DNA of 64,000 nucleotides from Stenopsyche tienmushanensis (GCA_008973525.1 WACJ01000009.1:1178001-1242000), one strand, 5' to 3'. Shown: positions 44,874-57,751, counted from the first letter of the stretch. The notes: generated by a model from the sequence alone, not told the origin. Translations and numbers: made by a program.

Positions 44874-46070
44874 TTGTCTATTAATCACAATCTTATTGTT
44901 TTCATCCTCTTATTGAATTTCTACTATCCGATAGCAAACGAACCCGTGTGTGAGGTCGTTCATTTTGAAACGCACTTGCGGGACTCCAGAAGCTCCTACC
45001 CCCATATTACATCAGCGAAGCCACCGTTTTGAGTTCATCGAAAGCGCAATCTTGCGAGACACGTGATTTCAGTGCGAGATAATGGCGGCCCTCTTGTATG
45101 CTGCATCAAGGTATAATAAAGCAAAAAATAATTATAGTATATGTGTGTGTAAAAATGTACTTATTATATATAAGGCAAGACGACAAGAAGAGGAATTTTA
45201 TTCCGTATTCACAGACAAACACTTGGACGCGATTTAATTTAAATATTCATAGTTCGACTGTGTCGTATTAAGGATTTAAATTAAATTCGAAACAAACAAT
45301 ATTTATTAAATGCTAACATCAGCAGCGAAATAGAAAAGAGCACCTGAGTGGAAAATAGGAGGAACTTACTACTCCTCATTATGTATTCAGGCAACGATCT
45401 AAATTGTTTTCTTTTTAAATGATTCTCTTTTCGAATCTATTCTTCCACTACTCCAGTTATAAGGACTCTTTAAAGCAGATTTTATTAGGAAGTCTCTCAA
45501 CTTTGGACGATAAGACATATAAATAATTAGCATTACTGTTCTTATTTATAGATCTCGTGAGCATGTCGAAAATATTATATTACAATATATTAAGAAAATA
45601 TAAAGAAAAAATTGTGGCTATTAAAAACGAGATGATAGATAGGACGATGTTCAATCTTTTTTCACTACTACGAACCCTTTTCAAAAAATTTGCAATAGAT
45701 TGATTATTGTTTTCTGTCAAGGGGGTACTTTAAGTTCTATATGTAAAGTGTATTTGCCCATTTTATTTAATTTGAATCAAAAATATTGACATGTTGCACG
45801 ATTTCTGGACTGGTTGAGATCTTCAATGCTATAAATGCTTGTCCAAGATCAATGTTCTCCATCCGTTGTCCAACTATGCAACAGTCTCGCTTTTTAATAG
45901 CCACACGTTAACGAAAATGAATTGAGCAATGTACCAGGAAATCACAAAAATTGATTACCGATGTCCATCGTAGCATGCGTGCTGTGTGGTACGTATTAGT
46001 GCTCTTCGTCTAAAAATTGACCTTTTTTAGCGAAACGTTTCCCAAATTTACAAAAAATACTTAATGCCAT
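44874..46070. other. Intergenic, nothing recognised
   Basis: AT-rich; no repeat copies or exons recognised. Confidence 0.35.
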
Positions 46071-46488
46071 TGTAACGTTGAGGCGGGGCGCTTTCGGGGG
46101 TTCCCGGGCAGCTTCCCGCCCCACGTGATCGTCGGGATGGCCGCGCTAGCGCACGGGTCCGTTCTTATATCGGGCCGTGATGTTGTTGGATGGATGGATG
46201 GGAATAGACGGACGTCGAATAGAAAGACTCTCTTCTCTAAATAACTATTTATTCTACATGAGAGAAAGAGAGGCTGCAGGAAGGACAGCCTCCCGCAGCC
46301 AAGGCTAGCCGACAGCTTCCCCCCGACTCCCGCTTCCTGCGCGTCACTAGGTCGGTATGCAGGTGCAATGTTTCCGCAGGGCCACAAGAGATGGCGCTGT
46401 TAAAATAACACATTGCACCTGAAAAGAGATGGAAGATGTCGCTGTTAACAGCGCTACTACGTGAGGACGATAAATCGCCCACGCTACA
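46071..46488 (-). repeat. Solo LTR with perfect 4-bp target duplication
   Basis: TGTAACGTTGAGGCGGGG to GCCCACGCTACA, 418 bp, flanked by CCAT on both sides (46067-46070, 46489-46492). No internal retrotransposon region on either side, so recombination between LTRs is the simplest explanation. The interior carries CAGGTGCAATGT and, 62 bp on, ACATTGCACCTG, which can form a 12-bp stem, and the palindrome CGCTGTTAACAGCG. The minus orientation is inferred from copies at 25482 and 35100. Confidence 0.88.
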
Positions 46489-46499
46489 CCATCTATAAT

Positions 46500-46550
46500 A
46501 TATGATAATAATTTTATTTTATTTTATTTTTATTTTTATTTTAATTTGCC
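46500..46550. repeat. TTTTA-type simple repeat
   Basis: Imperfect repeats of TTTTA/TTTTTA between the solo LTR and the mariner. Confidence 0.7.
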
Positions 46551-46565
46551 ATATATTACTAAATA

Positions 46566-47111
46566 TTAGGTTGTTCCATAAGTTTCTTTCGCAAATGAAC
46601 ACAGATCTAATCATAGCCATGGTTGAAGAAAGCCCGAGATATACTTTTCGCGAAATAGCTAACAAATTAGAAATTCCACGAACATGCGTCCATAATCATC
46701 TAATAAAATTGGGCTACATCAATCTTTCAGATGTGTGTTTCAGTATCAGAGGCCTCATGTGTCTTTGCTCGTCAGAAATAAATTATTATCATTTGACTGG
46801 GATGTTTTACCTCATCCTCCATACTCTCCGGACATTGCCCCTTCAGATTATTATTTATTTCTTTCATTGAAAAATTCTTTACGTGGTAAAAAAATTGATT
46901 CAAAAAATGATATAAATATGTACCTTGATCAATATTTTGCCAATAAACCTGGGAAATTTTGGCAAGAAGACAATATGAGGCTTCCGGAGAGATGAAGAAA
47001 GGTAATAGAACAGAATGTATCATATATTATTCAATACATTTTAATGTAATACAAATTATTGTTTATTTTTTTTCTAATATGAAAACGAAAGAAACTTATG
47101 GGACACCCTAA
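46566..47111 (+). mobile_element. mariner element copy 4, large internal deletion
   Basis: TTAGGTTGTTCCATAAG to CTTATGGGACACCCTAA with TA on each side (46564-46565, 47112-47113). After the helix-turn-helix (TFREIANKLEIPRTCVHNHL) the sequence jumps to RPHVSLLVRNKLLSFDWDVL and SPDIAPSDYYLFLSLKNSLR, skipping the first two catalytic motifs. 546 bp; non-autonomous. Confidence 0.93.
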
Positions 47112-48234
47112 TAATTTATAATAAATTTGATAGATATTGCTATTAGATGGTCGTATTCATAGGCTAACTATTATCTCATATGACAAGATGTTAATAAAAC
47201 ACAAAAAATATTATTATCTGGTTTTTGAAAAAAAAATATACATTGAAAAAACATATTAAATAACACATGTGATAATTATTTTGTTGTATGATACGTATTT
47301 GTAAATGATAAATGTTATTTCTAAGTAGCGTGACAGAAAAGTTATAGTATTTTATGTAAATAATATACATTTTTATGGTACGCGCGAGTTGTCCCCGCAG
47401 TTAATGTGTAAAGGCATACATTAACATAAAATGTGGCAAAAATTGGCAATGTAATGCATTTTTGAAAATTAGGTAAAAATATTAAATTCGAATTAAAATA
47501 TAATACTTGAAGTTAGCTGCCAAAGTCTGGAATCATATGATATTGTCCATCATTTTGGGGTTCATGAGGTTAATAATAGCAGACACAAAGCGCCCGGTGG
47601 TGCATTTTGAGTATGCACCTCATGTGGTAAATGTGATGAAAGGGTTTCTGGTTCATAGGTGGCAAACAACGGGGGGGGGGGGGGGATTGAGTTTATTAAG
47701 GACAGGATTATGTTTTACTGACAAGTCACTCAGCAGTCTGGCGCCGCTTAAGAAAACCAATTTCCGTTCGTGTTCCCTCGTTCCTTCATCCTCTAATCTC
47801 GCGACGCTCCCGTTGCCAGATTGTGGAGGACGCCTGTTATACGCTTACTCCAGATAGAATAAAGCGGAAAATGTCTTAGAAAAATACACATCGAATTTCC
47901 GATCCTTATTTTAAAATCTCTTTTAGAATGAACTAAAAGTAATTGATCGACAAGCGCTTGAACAACTTTCATCGATCCTTGATTTCGATCGAGATCGACT
48001 CCTTTTCTATTATATTGTGATGTAGGATAACTTTGAAGTCGATGAATGAAGCGTTTCACTTGAATTCCTTTGATTTTATTACCTGAAAAATTAGGTGAAA
48101 TGTAAATAATTGTTGTTCTTCACAAAGTTTATTTTTGGCGGGAAGTCTTTCAGTTACGTCTCTGAATTCTACTCTAGGGGAGTTTAGTTCTACTAATTCG
48201 TTTACAACGCAGTGGTCAATCAAGTGAAGAGAAA
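47112..48234. other. Intergenic; weak minus ORF and poly-G
   Basis: A G run at 47671-47685. A minus frame at 48059-47793 (MKRFIHRLQSYPTSQYN, QGSMKVVQALVDQLLLVHSK) is somewhat protein-like but unrecognised and without splice context. Confidence 0.3.
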
Positions 48235-48840
48235 AATTGGATATGAGAAAGCCGTATGCAAGATGGGTGCCGCGTTTGCTTACAATGGAAAAAAAACAGA
48301 ATCGTGCACCGCTATTCAGGATCATCAAAGTCTGTGGACCCTATCGGTCCACTTTTCGGACTGCTGACACGCTGATGCCATGCATGAACATATCCACAAA
48401 AGAGCCAAAACAATGTATCGAAAGGGGAGAATCGGTTCCAAAGAAAGCTAAAACAATTCAGTTTTTTTTTGGGATGCGTGTGGGATAATTTTCATTGATC
48501 GTCTTCAAAAAGAAAAAACAATCAACCGCAAATATTATGCAACTTTTGAGTGATGTCTAAAAGGAAAAAAATGTTTCATCAAGATAATGTACCAGTTTAC
48601 AAATCCGTTATCGCGGTATCAAAATCAATTAATTAAAATTCGAATTGCTTTCTCATGCACCCTATTTGCTAGATTAGACCCCCTCGGATTATTTTCTTGT
48701 TCCAAACTTCAAAAAATGGCTCGGTAGTAAAATATTTGCCAATAATGAAACGGTGGAGTCGGCGGTTGATGGCTATCATATCTGATTGCTTGGACCATCT
48801 GACAGCCATCGAGTAATCAGATGGCAATTTGTTTTTTCAA
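48235..48840 (+). pseudogene. mariner (irritans/Himar-type) remnant
   Basis: From 48235: MDMRKPYARWVPRLLTMEKK; later WDACGIIFIDRLQKEKTINR and KYYATF; then, in shifted frames, text like the R-P-H to P-S-D-Y-F stretch (SDYFLVPNFKKWLGS). This order matches irritans-subfamily mariners. Many stops and shifts, and the ends are not seen. Confidence 0.75.
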
Positions 48841-50535
48841 TTATTGTTAGCGATCTGATGATTCAGACATAACCTCATCGATTCAAATACGCACATAGCG
48901 TTTTGACGTCATCTGGGTGAGACGAAGCGGGAGTCCGTATTTGTGATGAATGCGCTTGTGAAGCTGTGCTGTCGGTGTCAGATGTTACCAAATATCAAAT
49001 CAAATACATTAAACATGCTTAAATATTTCCAATTCACAATCAAGGGATCGCAAAATTTTTCAAAATAAATTATAATAAATAAACCTGATTCGCTGGTATT
49101 AATAATGTTAATATTTACAATTCAAGCAATCGCTTCTTAAGCATGCGCCATAATGTGATGAATTGTAATTTTATTTAAATGTATTAATTATAAGCTTGAT
49201 GAAATTTATATTTGTAATTTTTATTCGCAATTAGAGTTGGGTATAATAGGCATAACGATTAGCTTAAGTTAAATATTCTCGGTCGGTATGAGGTGTTTGT
49301 AGCCTAATAAAATTAACCTGAATGACTCTCGAACTCCACTTCGTCTCAGTAGAGTAAGCATAGCGATCGAGCCGAATACCAATTTAAGCAGCAGCCACGA
49401 AAATCGTTCTTTCGTTGTTCATCTCCGAAAATATGGGGTGTTGAAAAGCGGATAGCCTATCCAGATTTCGCCCCCGAAGGGTATTAAGTAGGGTTGCTTG
49501 CCGATTTAATCAACTGGTCCCTAAACAAGTAGCTACTTTTACCGGTTGTAAGAACGTGGCGTGTGTGAGTGGCGGGGTGGCGGCATGAATGAGTGTAGTG
49601 GGTGGTGTTTAGGGTGCGAAAGTTCCCGGGGATGGGCCGAAGGGTGGCTGGGATGGGGGCTCATTTGTGGAACATTGGAATGGTTTTAGGGCGGCCGACG
49701 GTGGCGTAATGAAGTGACGCTGGACGAGTCCATTACCCTCCCTTCGACCCCCCAAATACACCCCGCATTTCACTTATATAGACGCCAGGGATAATAAAAT
49801 ATAGGATGTAAGTCTACTATCAAAATATTACTGGACACGATTCTTCCATCAAAGCCATTAAGTAATCAAGATGAAATTATGCTGAAAGTTTAATACTTTT
49901 ATTACCGAATGCGAAAACGGACAACTCCCCGTCCCGAATTTTCTTGAAAGTATTCTTTTAAAATGGGCACAAGAAATCTTAATTTGCATCCGTCCCGTAA
50001 ACCGCTCCAAATACGCTCGATTTATTAAAAATGATAAATGCCAATTTATTTGGATACAATATGCAACCCTCCTTTTTTGATACGATGCAATTAATCAATT
50101 AATAGATTGGCGGTTTAGTACCCCTGAAACCACGCACGCCACTGCGTGGCGGTGCGCAGAGAATGGAAACAAAAGCCCTAAAGAGCTCCTTTTTATTTCG
50201 AAGCTAATGCTTCTGCAGATCAGTGGTGGTACGTACTCAAACAAATCTCATATACATAAATACATATATCGTGCAAATGATTTGTTTCAAGGCACATTCA
50301 TCAAATGAGGTAAACACATTTTGTTCTTTTGATTCATGAACATTGAGAGCATTTCTTCCTTTGAAGTTGATCTCCCTGACAGGTTTGCCTGAGTAATGTT
50401 TTGAATCACATAAAATGGATCGAAAATGTTAATGAAATTAGCAAATTCGGAGGTAATTTGAATAAAAATGCTATTTAAAAGATATCATTATTTTAGAAAT
50501 ATTAAAAAAAAACTATTTATAACCGGTTGTTGATA
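48841..50535. other. Intergenic; unique islands
   Basis: 49300-49480 and 49550-49760 are GC-richer and unique (GGGCGGCCGACGGTGGCG, TGGACGAGTCCATTACCCTC). No exon recognised; candidates for regulatory sequence. Confidence 0.35.
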
Positions 50536-52273
50536 CACTCAGCGGCACGGAATGTGGCCCAAACATAAACATAGCGATATGAAGCAACTATGTTTCGTTT
50601 AGTTAATTTTTTAGGTGGAAATATATTGTGGATAAAAGTGGATATTCGGTAAGTATTGATTGTGTTTTAGCTTCTGTGCAACATTATGTTTAGAACAGTG
50701 TTAGCCACACTGCGAATACAGTCAGTTAAATGTGGTTTATGAACAGTTCTTTTTTTAAATTTTATTTTCTGGTTTATTTTTTACAAAGTGCGATTAATTT
50801 GGACTCAAGAAATTATTTGGATTCATATATAGGTAGATTAGCTTATTGAACAAGTCTGAACTCAGCGTAAGGTGGCTGCTATCTTGAATGTACCACGTAT
50901 GATACTTCGATATGACTTTAAACGGCATTAGCAGATTGGCCTCAACATAAAATAATCTGGAAGTGGTGGCACAATATGTACATCGGCTCGTGATGATCGG
51001 TTTATCATCTTGGAAGTCCTGCGAAATCAGTTTCTCAGCACCTTTGAGACTAAGCGGCATCTCCAATCGATAAGAGCTGTCAATGTGAGTGAGAAGACGA
51101 TAAAAAGAAGGCTGAATAAGATACACCCCTGACGATCGGGGGCAGCAAGATTAAATACTCAAAATAATTCGGTATTTGGAGGTGGAGATTGATGACAAGC
51201 TCTGATTCATCACCCACATGAAGAAGGCGGCCAGCATCGCGGAGAACCAGGCAAGGTTGATGCCCAACATTGGTGGCCCAAAAACAAATAGGAGGCGACT
51301 CTACAACGAGGAAGTGCACTCGGTACTGTTGTACGCGCCAATATGGGCCGGGGCACTACAAATTGAAAGGGCCAGGCTCAACATGGCCAGAGTCCAGAGA
51401 AGGAGCGCAATCAGGGTGGCTGCTGCCATAGCTACCTACACAAAATAGGCAAAGAGACCGGCCCGGAGTGCCACCACTGCGGAACGGAGTACGACGATGC
51501 TGCACACACGACATTTGTCTGCCCAGTATGGAGTACCAAAAGGGATATCCTACGGGAGGAGCTGGGAATCTGCTCGCTCTCCCCTAGCAACATGGTACCT
51601 TCAATGTTAACGGATGCTAGGGCATGGAATGCGTGGTGTAAATACACGACGTGCGCTATGCTATAGAAGGAGGGTGCTAAAAGTACAAGACGACGAACAA
51701 TAGCAGCATCCTCCTAATAGACGCACAGGCGACATCTAGGAGAACAAAGGACATGTAGGAGGACCCGGAAGGGAAGCATCGCTGTAACCCTCGCGTAACA
51801 CTTAGCTAGTAGCCCGGTAGCAGCAGTGAATAAGGAGGGGTTTTAGTGAGTAGCGCTTACGTAGCCTCACATTACTGTCGGGTATGGGCCTGGCAGTATG
51901 GTTTCCCCTCCTTACGGTCGTGAGCTAGTCTACAGAAGAAGTGCAGAGCGCATTCTTATCATAACTACCAGAAAAACTGTGAACTTTCATGGGGCATCTG
52001 TGATGGTATGTGGCGGCATAAGCTCTGAAGCGACCATAAAGTTAACAGTCATCAATGGAAATCTGACAAATGAGCAGAACATTGAAGAGGTTCTTCTAGA
52101 AGATGTTGTGTCTTACACAGAGTTCATTGGCAGTGATCATTTTTTTGGGATATGCTCGAGAGATCGAGTTCATCACAGACTCTGATTTTTTTTAATAAAA
52201 CTTGTACGATTTAAAACATATTTTTGATTCAAGCTAAATATTAAGTTTGGGCCACTTTCCATGCCGCTGAGTG
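50536..52273 (+). mobile_element. Tc1-like transposon, split by a LINE
   Basis: The ends CACTCAGCGGCACGGAATGT (left) and, inverted, CACTCAGCGGCATGGAAAGT (right) are flanked by TA (50534-50535, 52274-52275). The 5' half encodes the Tc1 DNA-binding region (QRKVAAILNVP, TSARDDRFIILEVLRNQFLS, VSEKTIKRRLNKIHP) with stops. The 3' half (51898-52185) has GRELVYRRSAERI, NFHGASVMVCGGISSEATIK and VVSYTEFIGSDHFFG, the catalytic core around the second Asp region. About 45 residues between them are missing where the LINE sits. Confidence 0.9.
51133..51895 (+). mobile_element. R1-clade LINE fragment nested in Tc1
   Basis: Reads YLEVEIDDKL, a stop, FITHMKKAASIAENQARLMP, NIGGPKTNRRRLYNEEVHSV, LLYAPIWAGALQIERARLNM and ARVQRRSAIRVAAA. 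After a deletion it continues TGPECHHCGTEYDDAAHTTF and VCPVWSTKRDILREELGI, with the same C-x2-C, H, C motif as 37101. A non-coding tail follows. No clear poly-A. Confidence 0.85.
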
Positions 52274-53685
52274 TATCTGCAAAATTTGCATTGGGGCTGG
52301 TATGATTTGCCATTAATATAATATTGTTTGACAGATCTTAGTTTTAACGGCGAAAAGAGCGTTCTTATGGACAAACTTACAGATAAACAGGAATTATTGT
52401 AACAATATGGTAAATTCTTGAAATTGGAGAAAATATGCGTTTTGCTGTCTCGAATGACGGATGAATTTTCGAGCTTTTGGCCATGACAGTAAATTTTAAA
52501 GACATGTAAAATATTTCGATTAGGTCATACTAAAAGTTATTGATATTTATTAAAAAATACTGACTTTTTAACGCGTAAAAAAGATATGGAGCACATACAA
52601 AATCCGGGGATGCGGTCTAAAAAAACGCGTATAAAATTATTACATATGTAAATGCCTGTATACTTTAATGACAAGCAATGTAAGTGCTTATCAAGCAAGT
52701 TAGTTATCAAGGATAAAAATATCTCAGTAAAAGTAATTATTGTTCATGAATAACTGGATTAAGGTTGGGATTTAGTTGAATTGTTGAGTGACAAAATTTG
52801 GGTCCTTCCCAGATATTTAGATTCCAGAATAAAGTTCATCCAGTGAAATCTAAGACTTCCTGCATTGTTAAAATTATTTGGACTTAAAATATAGTTGTTT
52901 CAGAAGGAAGAGTCTGTTGCAAAGTTTGTCTTCATTAAATTCACACTCAGAATTAAACCAAACTCTTTTTCGCGTAAGACCGATATCGATGCACTGAACC
53001 GATAAAACCGATATTTTCAAAACCGGTTCAGCTCTGATCAGAAGCCCTGCTTGAAACTGCTGCGTCTGCATGTCAATGCATCAGTGCATAAATCTGCCAA
53101 AGTCCAGATTGTCATTTGGTTTCGGATAATTAAACCACCCACCATTCAATCCAGAGCTAATTCCCTCAAACCGTTTCGATCCCGCATTGAAATAATATAC
53201 GTTTATAGATATTTTTGGATCCAAATCGTTCCCGTCCTGCCACTGGTGACTTTTCAGTAAGCATTCAACTCGGAGCATTAAAATCATAGAAGAATGTGGA
53301 AAAATGTTTAAATATTAAGAAGCTTTCACAGTAACTTCGATGCCATTATATCGTGAAAACAAAAGCTTTCACTCACTACTTACACATTAAAAGCTGAAAG
53401 CTAAAAGCTCCAGTTTTTATCTTTAATCCATTTAACCGTTTTTAATGACGCCAACGAATCGCATTACTTACACACACCGGGGAAACACGGCTGCCATTAG
53501 CATATTTACACTTTTTTTACACACCATAATCTATAGAGGCCCAACTATTAGTGCGGTCCGCTTATCAGTTCGATTATCGGATAGTATGGTGTTCTGAAAG
53601 AAGCAGTTTTCATAGCCTTTGCTGCAAAACTCCATTGAATATGAATATATTTGATTATGCTTCATTTTCGTTTATTTTAACAGTA
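52274..53685. other. Intergenic, nothing recognised
   Basis: AT-rich. 52975-53030 has GAACCG / CGGTTC repeats like 6205 and 10730. 53330-53415 is rich in AGCTTT motifs shared with 29480-29560. Confidence 0.35.
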
Positions 53686-53832
53686 CAGTCAACCCTCCTA
53701 TTGCGCCCAATTCATTTGCGGCATCTTTTACGTAAACAACACGTACAAAATTTGATATAAGTGCATAACTTTTTACAGCGTTTTTTTGTCTATAGCGTGG
53801 TCCCTATCTCGACGTTATAGAAGGGTTGACTG
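53686..53832. mobile_element. pogo-like MITE, 147 bp
   Basis: CAGTCAACCCTCCTAT at the left and ATAGAAGGGTTGACTG at the right, between TA dinucleotides (53684-53685, 53833-53834). CAG-starting ends of this type with TA duplication are typical of pogo/Tigger MITEs. Non-coding. Confidence 0.85.
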
Positions 53833-54371
53833 TATATTGACCTAAATAAGTTTTATAGATTCAGAAAGTATGAATATTTCTAATCGATCATTTTGATTTT
53901 TTGGATCTGGAAATGTAAATATTAAGAGCTATGAAAGACGGACTTGCAACAATAATTAGAACATGATTTAAAAATAATGATAATTTCGCTATTAATTCAT
54001 ATTTAAATAATTCCATTATAATTTAAAGCCGATTCTTTCTTATATTGTTGTTTTGATATCGTAAGTGTACTGACCTGTGAATTATATAAATGTATTATAC
54101 CTACAAGACTGAAACGTGTTGTAGCCACTTATAATGAATTTTATATGTATTTAATATTGCAATACGTCTATCGAAGTCCTAACCATCTTGTACCGAAAGT
54201 AGACAACGTTTATTTAACAATTATTAAAGTAAACTGCTTGTAGACGAAATAACAGCTTTGTATTTATTTAATGTCGACAGGTACAATTATATATGTTTCA
54301 AAAATTGTTATTGATGTTTGCAATGTTGTAAGCTTGATATACTGTAACTTTCCTGATTTACATTGTATATA
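53833..54371. other. Intergenic, nothing recognised
   Basis: AT-rich; no feature seen. Confidence 0.35.
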
Positions 54372-54705
54372 AACATAAACCGTTTTTGTGCGGTAGATGC
54401 GTTCCGCGGGAAACCGCACAAAAAGAAATCGCACAAAAAAAGCTATGACTTACATAGAAAAAGTGAAGATGCGTTCCATGGATTTTAAAAATCGCATAAC
54501 TTTGAAACGGCTTTATAAAATATATCCAAAATCGCACAAAAAAAGTTAATTAAAAAGAGGAAAACCATAAGGCAATTAAAAATTTACATTTTTGTTAAAA
54601 TTTTAAAGATGTCAGACTTTTGGCATTTATGAAATCAAAAATTGCTTAAAAAAACGCATAACTTCGAAATCCCACAAAAAAGTCGCACAAAAAGAGGTTG
54701 GAGTG
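54372..54705. mobile_element. pogo-like MITE, copy 2
   Basis: Inverted relative of 39714-40113. The inverted right end CACTCCAACCTCTTTTTGTG and the left AACATAAACCGTTTTTGTG are flanked by TA. The interior carries GATGCGTTCC, CGCATAACTT and CGCACAAAAA repeats. Confidence 0.7.
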
Positions 54706-55796
54706 TACATTGACCGAATCAAAAATTAGTTTAGTAGGTTTTGTAGAAACGAGTGCAAAGTTTCGGTTGCTACCTTCCCATGTATCATATTCGATATGGA
54801 ATTTAAGTAATCTTCACGAGATTTTTTTTTGAGATAAAAAAAAAATATTTTAATTGTATTTTTTAGTCTGAAAGTGTGCGAGGTTGGAATGTGAACGTGC
54901 AGTAAAAAAGTTGACAGAATCGACTGATAATTTTGATGTGAGAAGATATATTCTTCCCGTCAGTGTCTCTTGTAGTCTCGCAACTGTGATTTCTCTCTCT
55001 GAGTAAAATAAAGATCTTGGTCATTACGAACGACTTTTCATCAGCATCTGATTTCTTTTACTTTTACCTTTTCAACCCGATATATCAATACCTGCTCCGG
55101 ATCATTTATGTTTCTTAATTGTCTGATTAAAGCTCGTTTGCCTTTAGTTTCATAGACATAAATAGGAACAGACATTACCTAATTTGGATGTGGGAGCTGA
55201 TGTGCTTGATTACATTTGGTCAATAATTTGCATTCTTGTCTATAGTTTGTTGAACTCCAACGTCGAAGAATGACATCGCCTGCTTTCGTTGTTCGGCACT
55301 TTTTGAAATCGTCACCTTTCGAAACTTCAAAAATTAATTAGCTGGAATCACATCCAAAACGACGATGTCCAGAATTGACGCAAACAGGACCATATACATT
55401 TTTACATATTTTATTACAGTACAAGACTCGAATAAAATTAAAACGTGGTCATTAGTGGCACTCCGATGTCGGTAGCATCGCCATAAATTAGAATCCGAAG
55501 CGCTTAACATAAGAAAGTCCTCCAATAAAATATGCAACATTACGAGATGAGCCGACATTCGGACTCGTTGTGGCATTAGGAACCATATCTGTTCGACAAA
55601 TTATAATTTACTCATGATTAAAATACGCCATGGGCTTATGAATAAATTCCATTCGAGATTTAATCGATTAAGCACTGAGCCATTAATATCAGGCGTAAGC
55701 TTTTTATTCAGACATTAATTAGTACATGAGTTATCAACCCATGAGAGATGACCCCATGGAGTCATAATTAATTTTTTAGAAGGTTAAAAGTTGTTA
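54706..55796. other. Intergenic; possible degraded retroelement
   Basis: 54890-55080 has a composition reminiscent of an LTR end region (TCTCTCTGAGTAAAATAAAG, then TTTTCAACCCGATATATC), and minus frames at 55120-55580 look weakly protein-like (SAEQRKQAMSFFDVGVQQ). No motif is diagnostic. Confidence 0.25.
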
Positions 55797-56200
55797 AAAT
55801 GTGCAATCGTACACTTCACCAGGACGATGAAGTCTACTAAATCGAGACATTTCCGCCGAAGTCTGAACGCTTGAAAATAGTGGCGTAACTACTAATTGGC
55901 TAGCTTAGACGACGCCTAGAGGCAGGAACTGTATAATCTATGTATATACAATATATATAGAGTGCATATATGTTTTTCAAGTTATATTAACCTTTCCCTC
56001 CCGGTGATGTATTTATTACACCTCAACTCTAATAATGGGAATATCGATATGAAATATAATTGATACGGGGTTCAGAATTTTTGTATTCCTTCGTAATATA
56101 ATTACGAATCACATCAAAGTATTATAGTATATAAGTATTCATCTGCAGCTGCAGAAATAAATAATTTGTCGGGAAATCGGGAATTTTGCGTGTTTTGATT
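55797..56200 (+). mobile_element. hAT-type element arm, truncated
   Basis: Matches 6470-6860 and 36050-36420 (CGATGAAGTCTACTAAATCG, CCGGTGATGTATTTATTACA, CGTAATATAATTACGAATC). Both termini are missing; it ends at TCGGGAATTTTGCGTG, the same point where the 6348 copy diverges. Confidence 0.75.
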
Positions 56201-57184
56201 ATTTGCCAGATTGATTATATAATATGATATTTGATTCAGCATATATTTTCAAAACTGAAAGATTTACAATATTTCTATATTTTATTTATTTACATGCACG
56301 AAAAATAGGCTATGTCTTATAAGGTCCGTCTAGCAAAGGCCCTTAATTTATGCAAATATGGTTGATATTGCGACTCTACAGAGGTTGAAAGTCCATGCAT
56401 TAGTGATTTCAAAATGAAAAAGACTTGACGTACTGCATTAGCTTGCAGGTTGCATTTTAAGTGCAATCGACCTAGACGCACGTTCTGAAGCCATTAAAGT
56501 AATTGTTATGCAAATTGCACCATAACGTCCAGAATCCATTGCCACATCAACTTCCAACGAAAATCCAATCCGCAAAAAAGACACAATTCAATCGGGGATT
56601 TGTGATGGAATACAACCTTCGCTTTGATTTACAAACCACAAAAGCACAAGCTAATTGACACAATCGTGTATAATATTGATGATTTATTTCGTTTAGATAA
56701 TTGCTATATTGCATAACTATAACTAATGAAGGCCATTCATATAATGATGCATTTCAATCGTGAAATGCAAATTTGATGCATAATATTATCGATTTTATGT
56801 ATACTATTGGAAAACACACTGCATGCAAACGAGCACTCGTTTTTAAAGATCGCTTATTACGCACCATTATGAGAGTCCATAGCCCGAATTTTAGCCTCAT
56901 ACAAAAATTAGGCGACCATTTTGTCGATAGTCTGTCGAAACAAGTAGAAGGTTGGAAAGCTATGGTTTATAATAGATGTAATAAAAGCAGTATTATGCTA
57001 TGAATGGCTCAACACCTTCGGGTTGACCTACGTAATTTGTTTTTTATCAAATCGAAGAGACGACGAAAAATGGATGAGAATTTGAAAGAATTAGGAAAGC
57101 TGCTTTGTTCCATTGTATTAATTTAAAATTCCAGCTGGGAGATTTAAAATAACGATGAAAATTGCAGAAAGGCCAGCTGAAGGA
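56201..57184. other. Intergenic, possibly regulatory
   Basis: No gene recognised. Unique sequence with ATGCAAAT-like octamers (near 56351, 56509) and a 76-codon frame at 56773-57003 that resembles nothing known. Confidence 0.3.
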
Positions 57185-57665
57185 CGATCAAGAAATAGAC
57201 AAACAGCGACTTATGAGCGTGGAGGGTCTTTAATGTACAACCCTATTACTGGCGCTGCTGTGTGGTCTGTTCCGAGTTTCCCCGGATAGCCACACACAGG
57301 CGCCCAAGCGCCCACCCCTTTTGCTCTACGCCCTCCAGAGGAGGCGAGGTTTCCGTAGGAAGACCAGCTTCAGACTACGTGGATCCGAAGATGCGTTGGA
57401 GGAGGAAGGACAAAAGTTACGCTAAGTTCAAACGCGGATTCACTACCACCACGAGTCCAAGATTAGTTTGAAGGGGACTGCGATTGTTAGCTGGGCTATC
57501 CCAGCAACGTTTGATGAGCAAACCGACGAGAGTGCTTCCACGCACCTCTTCTCCATAGCATAACTCCAGGGGTTTAACCATTGCTCACGGGCGTAAGGTT
57601 GGCTCCTCCTTCTGGGATTTTATAAGTGGGCATCATGGAGTCTAACACCTACCTGGGGACTATCA
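57185..57665 (+). repeat. Dispersed repeat family B, left arm of inverted pair
   Basis: AGACAAACAGCGACTTATGA, GCTGCTGTGTGGTCTGTTCC, CCCTCCAGAGGAGGCGAGG, GTTAGCTGGGCTATCCCAGC. A direct match to 62985-63645 lacking an internal stretch. Confidence 0.7.
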
Positions 57666-57751
57666 AGAAATAATGTTTTTTTTCATCTCGCTGCAAGAAA
57701 TATAACTAACATACTACCGCTGGTAGTAGTCTGAGATCCCACAACTAGCCC

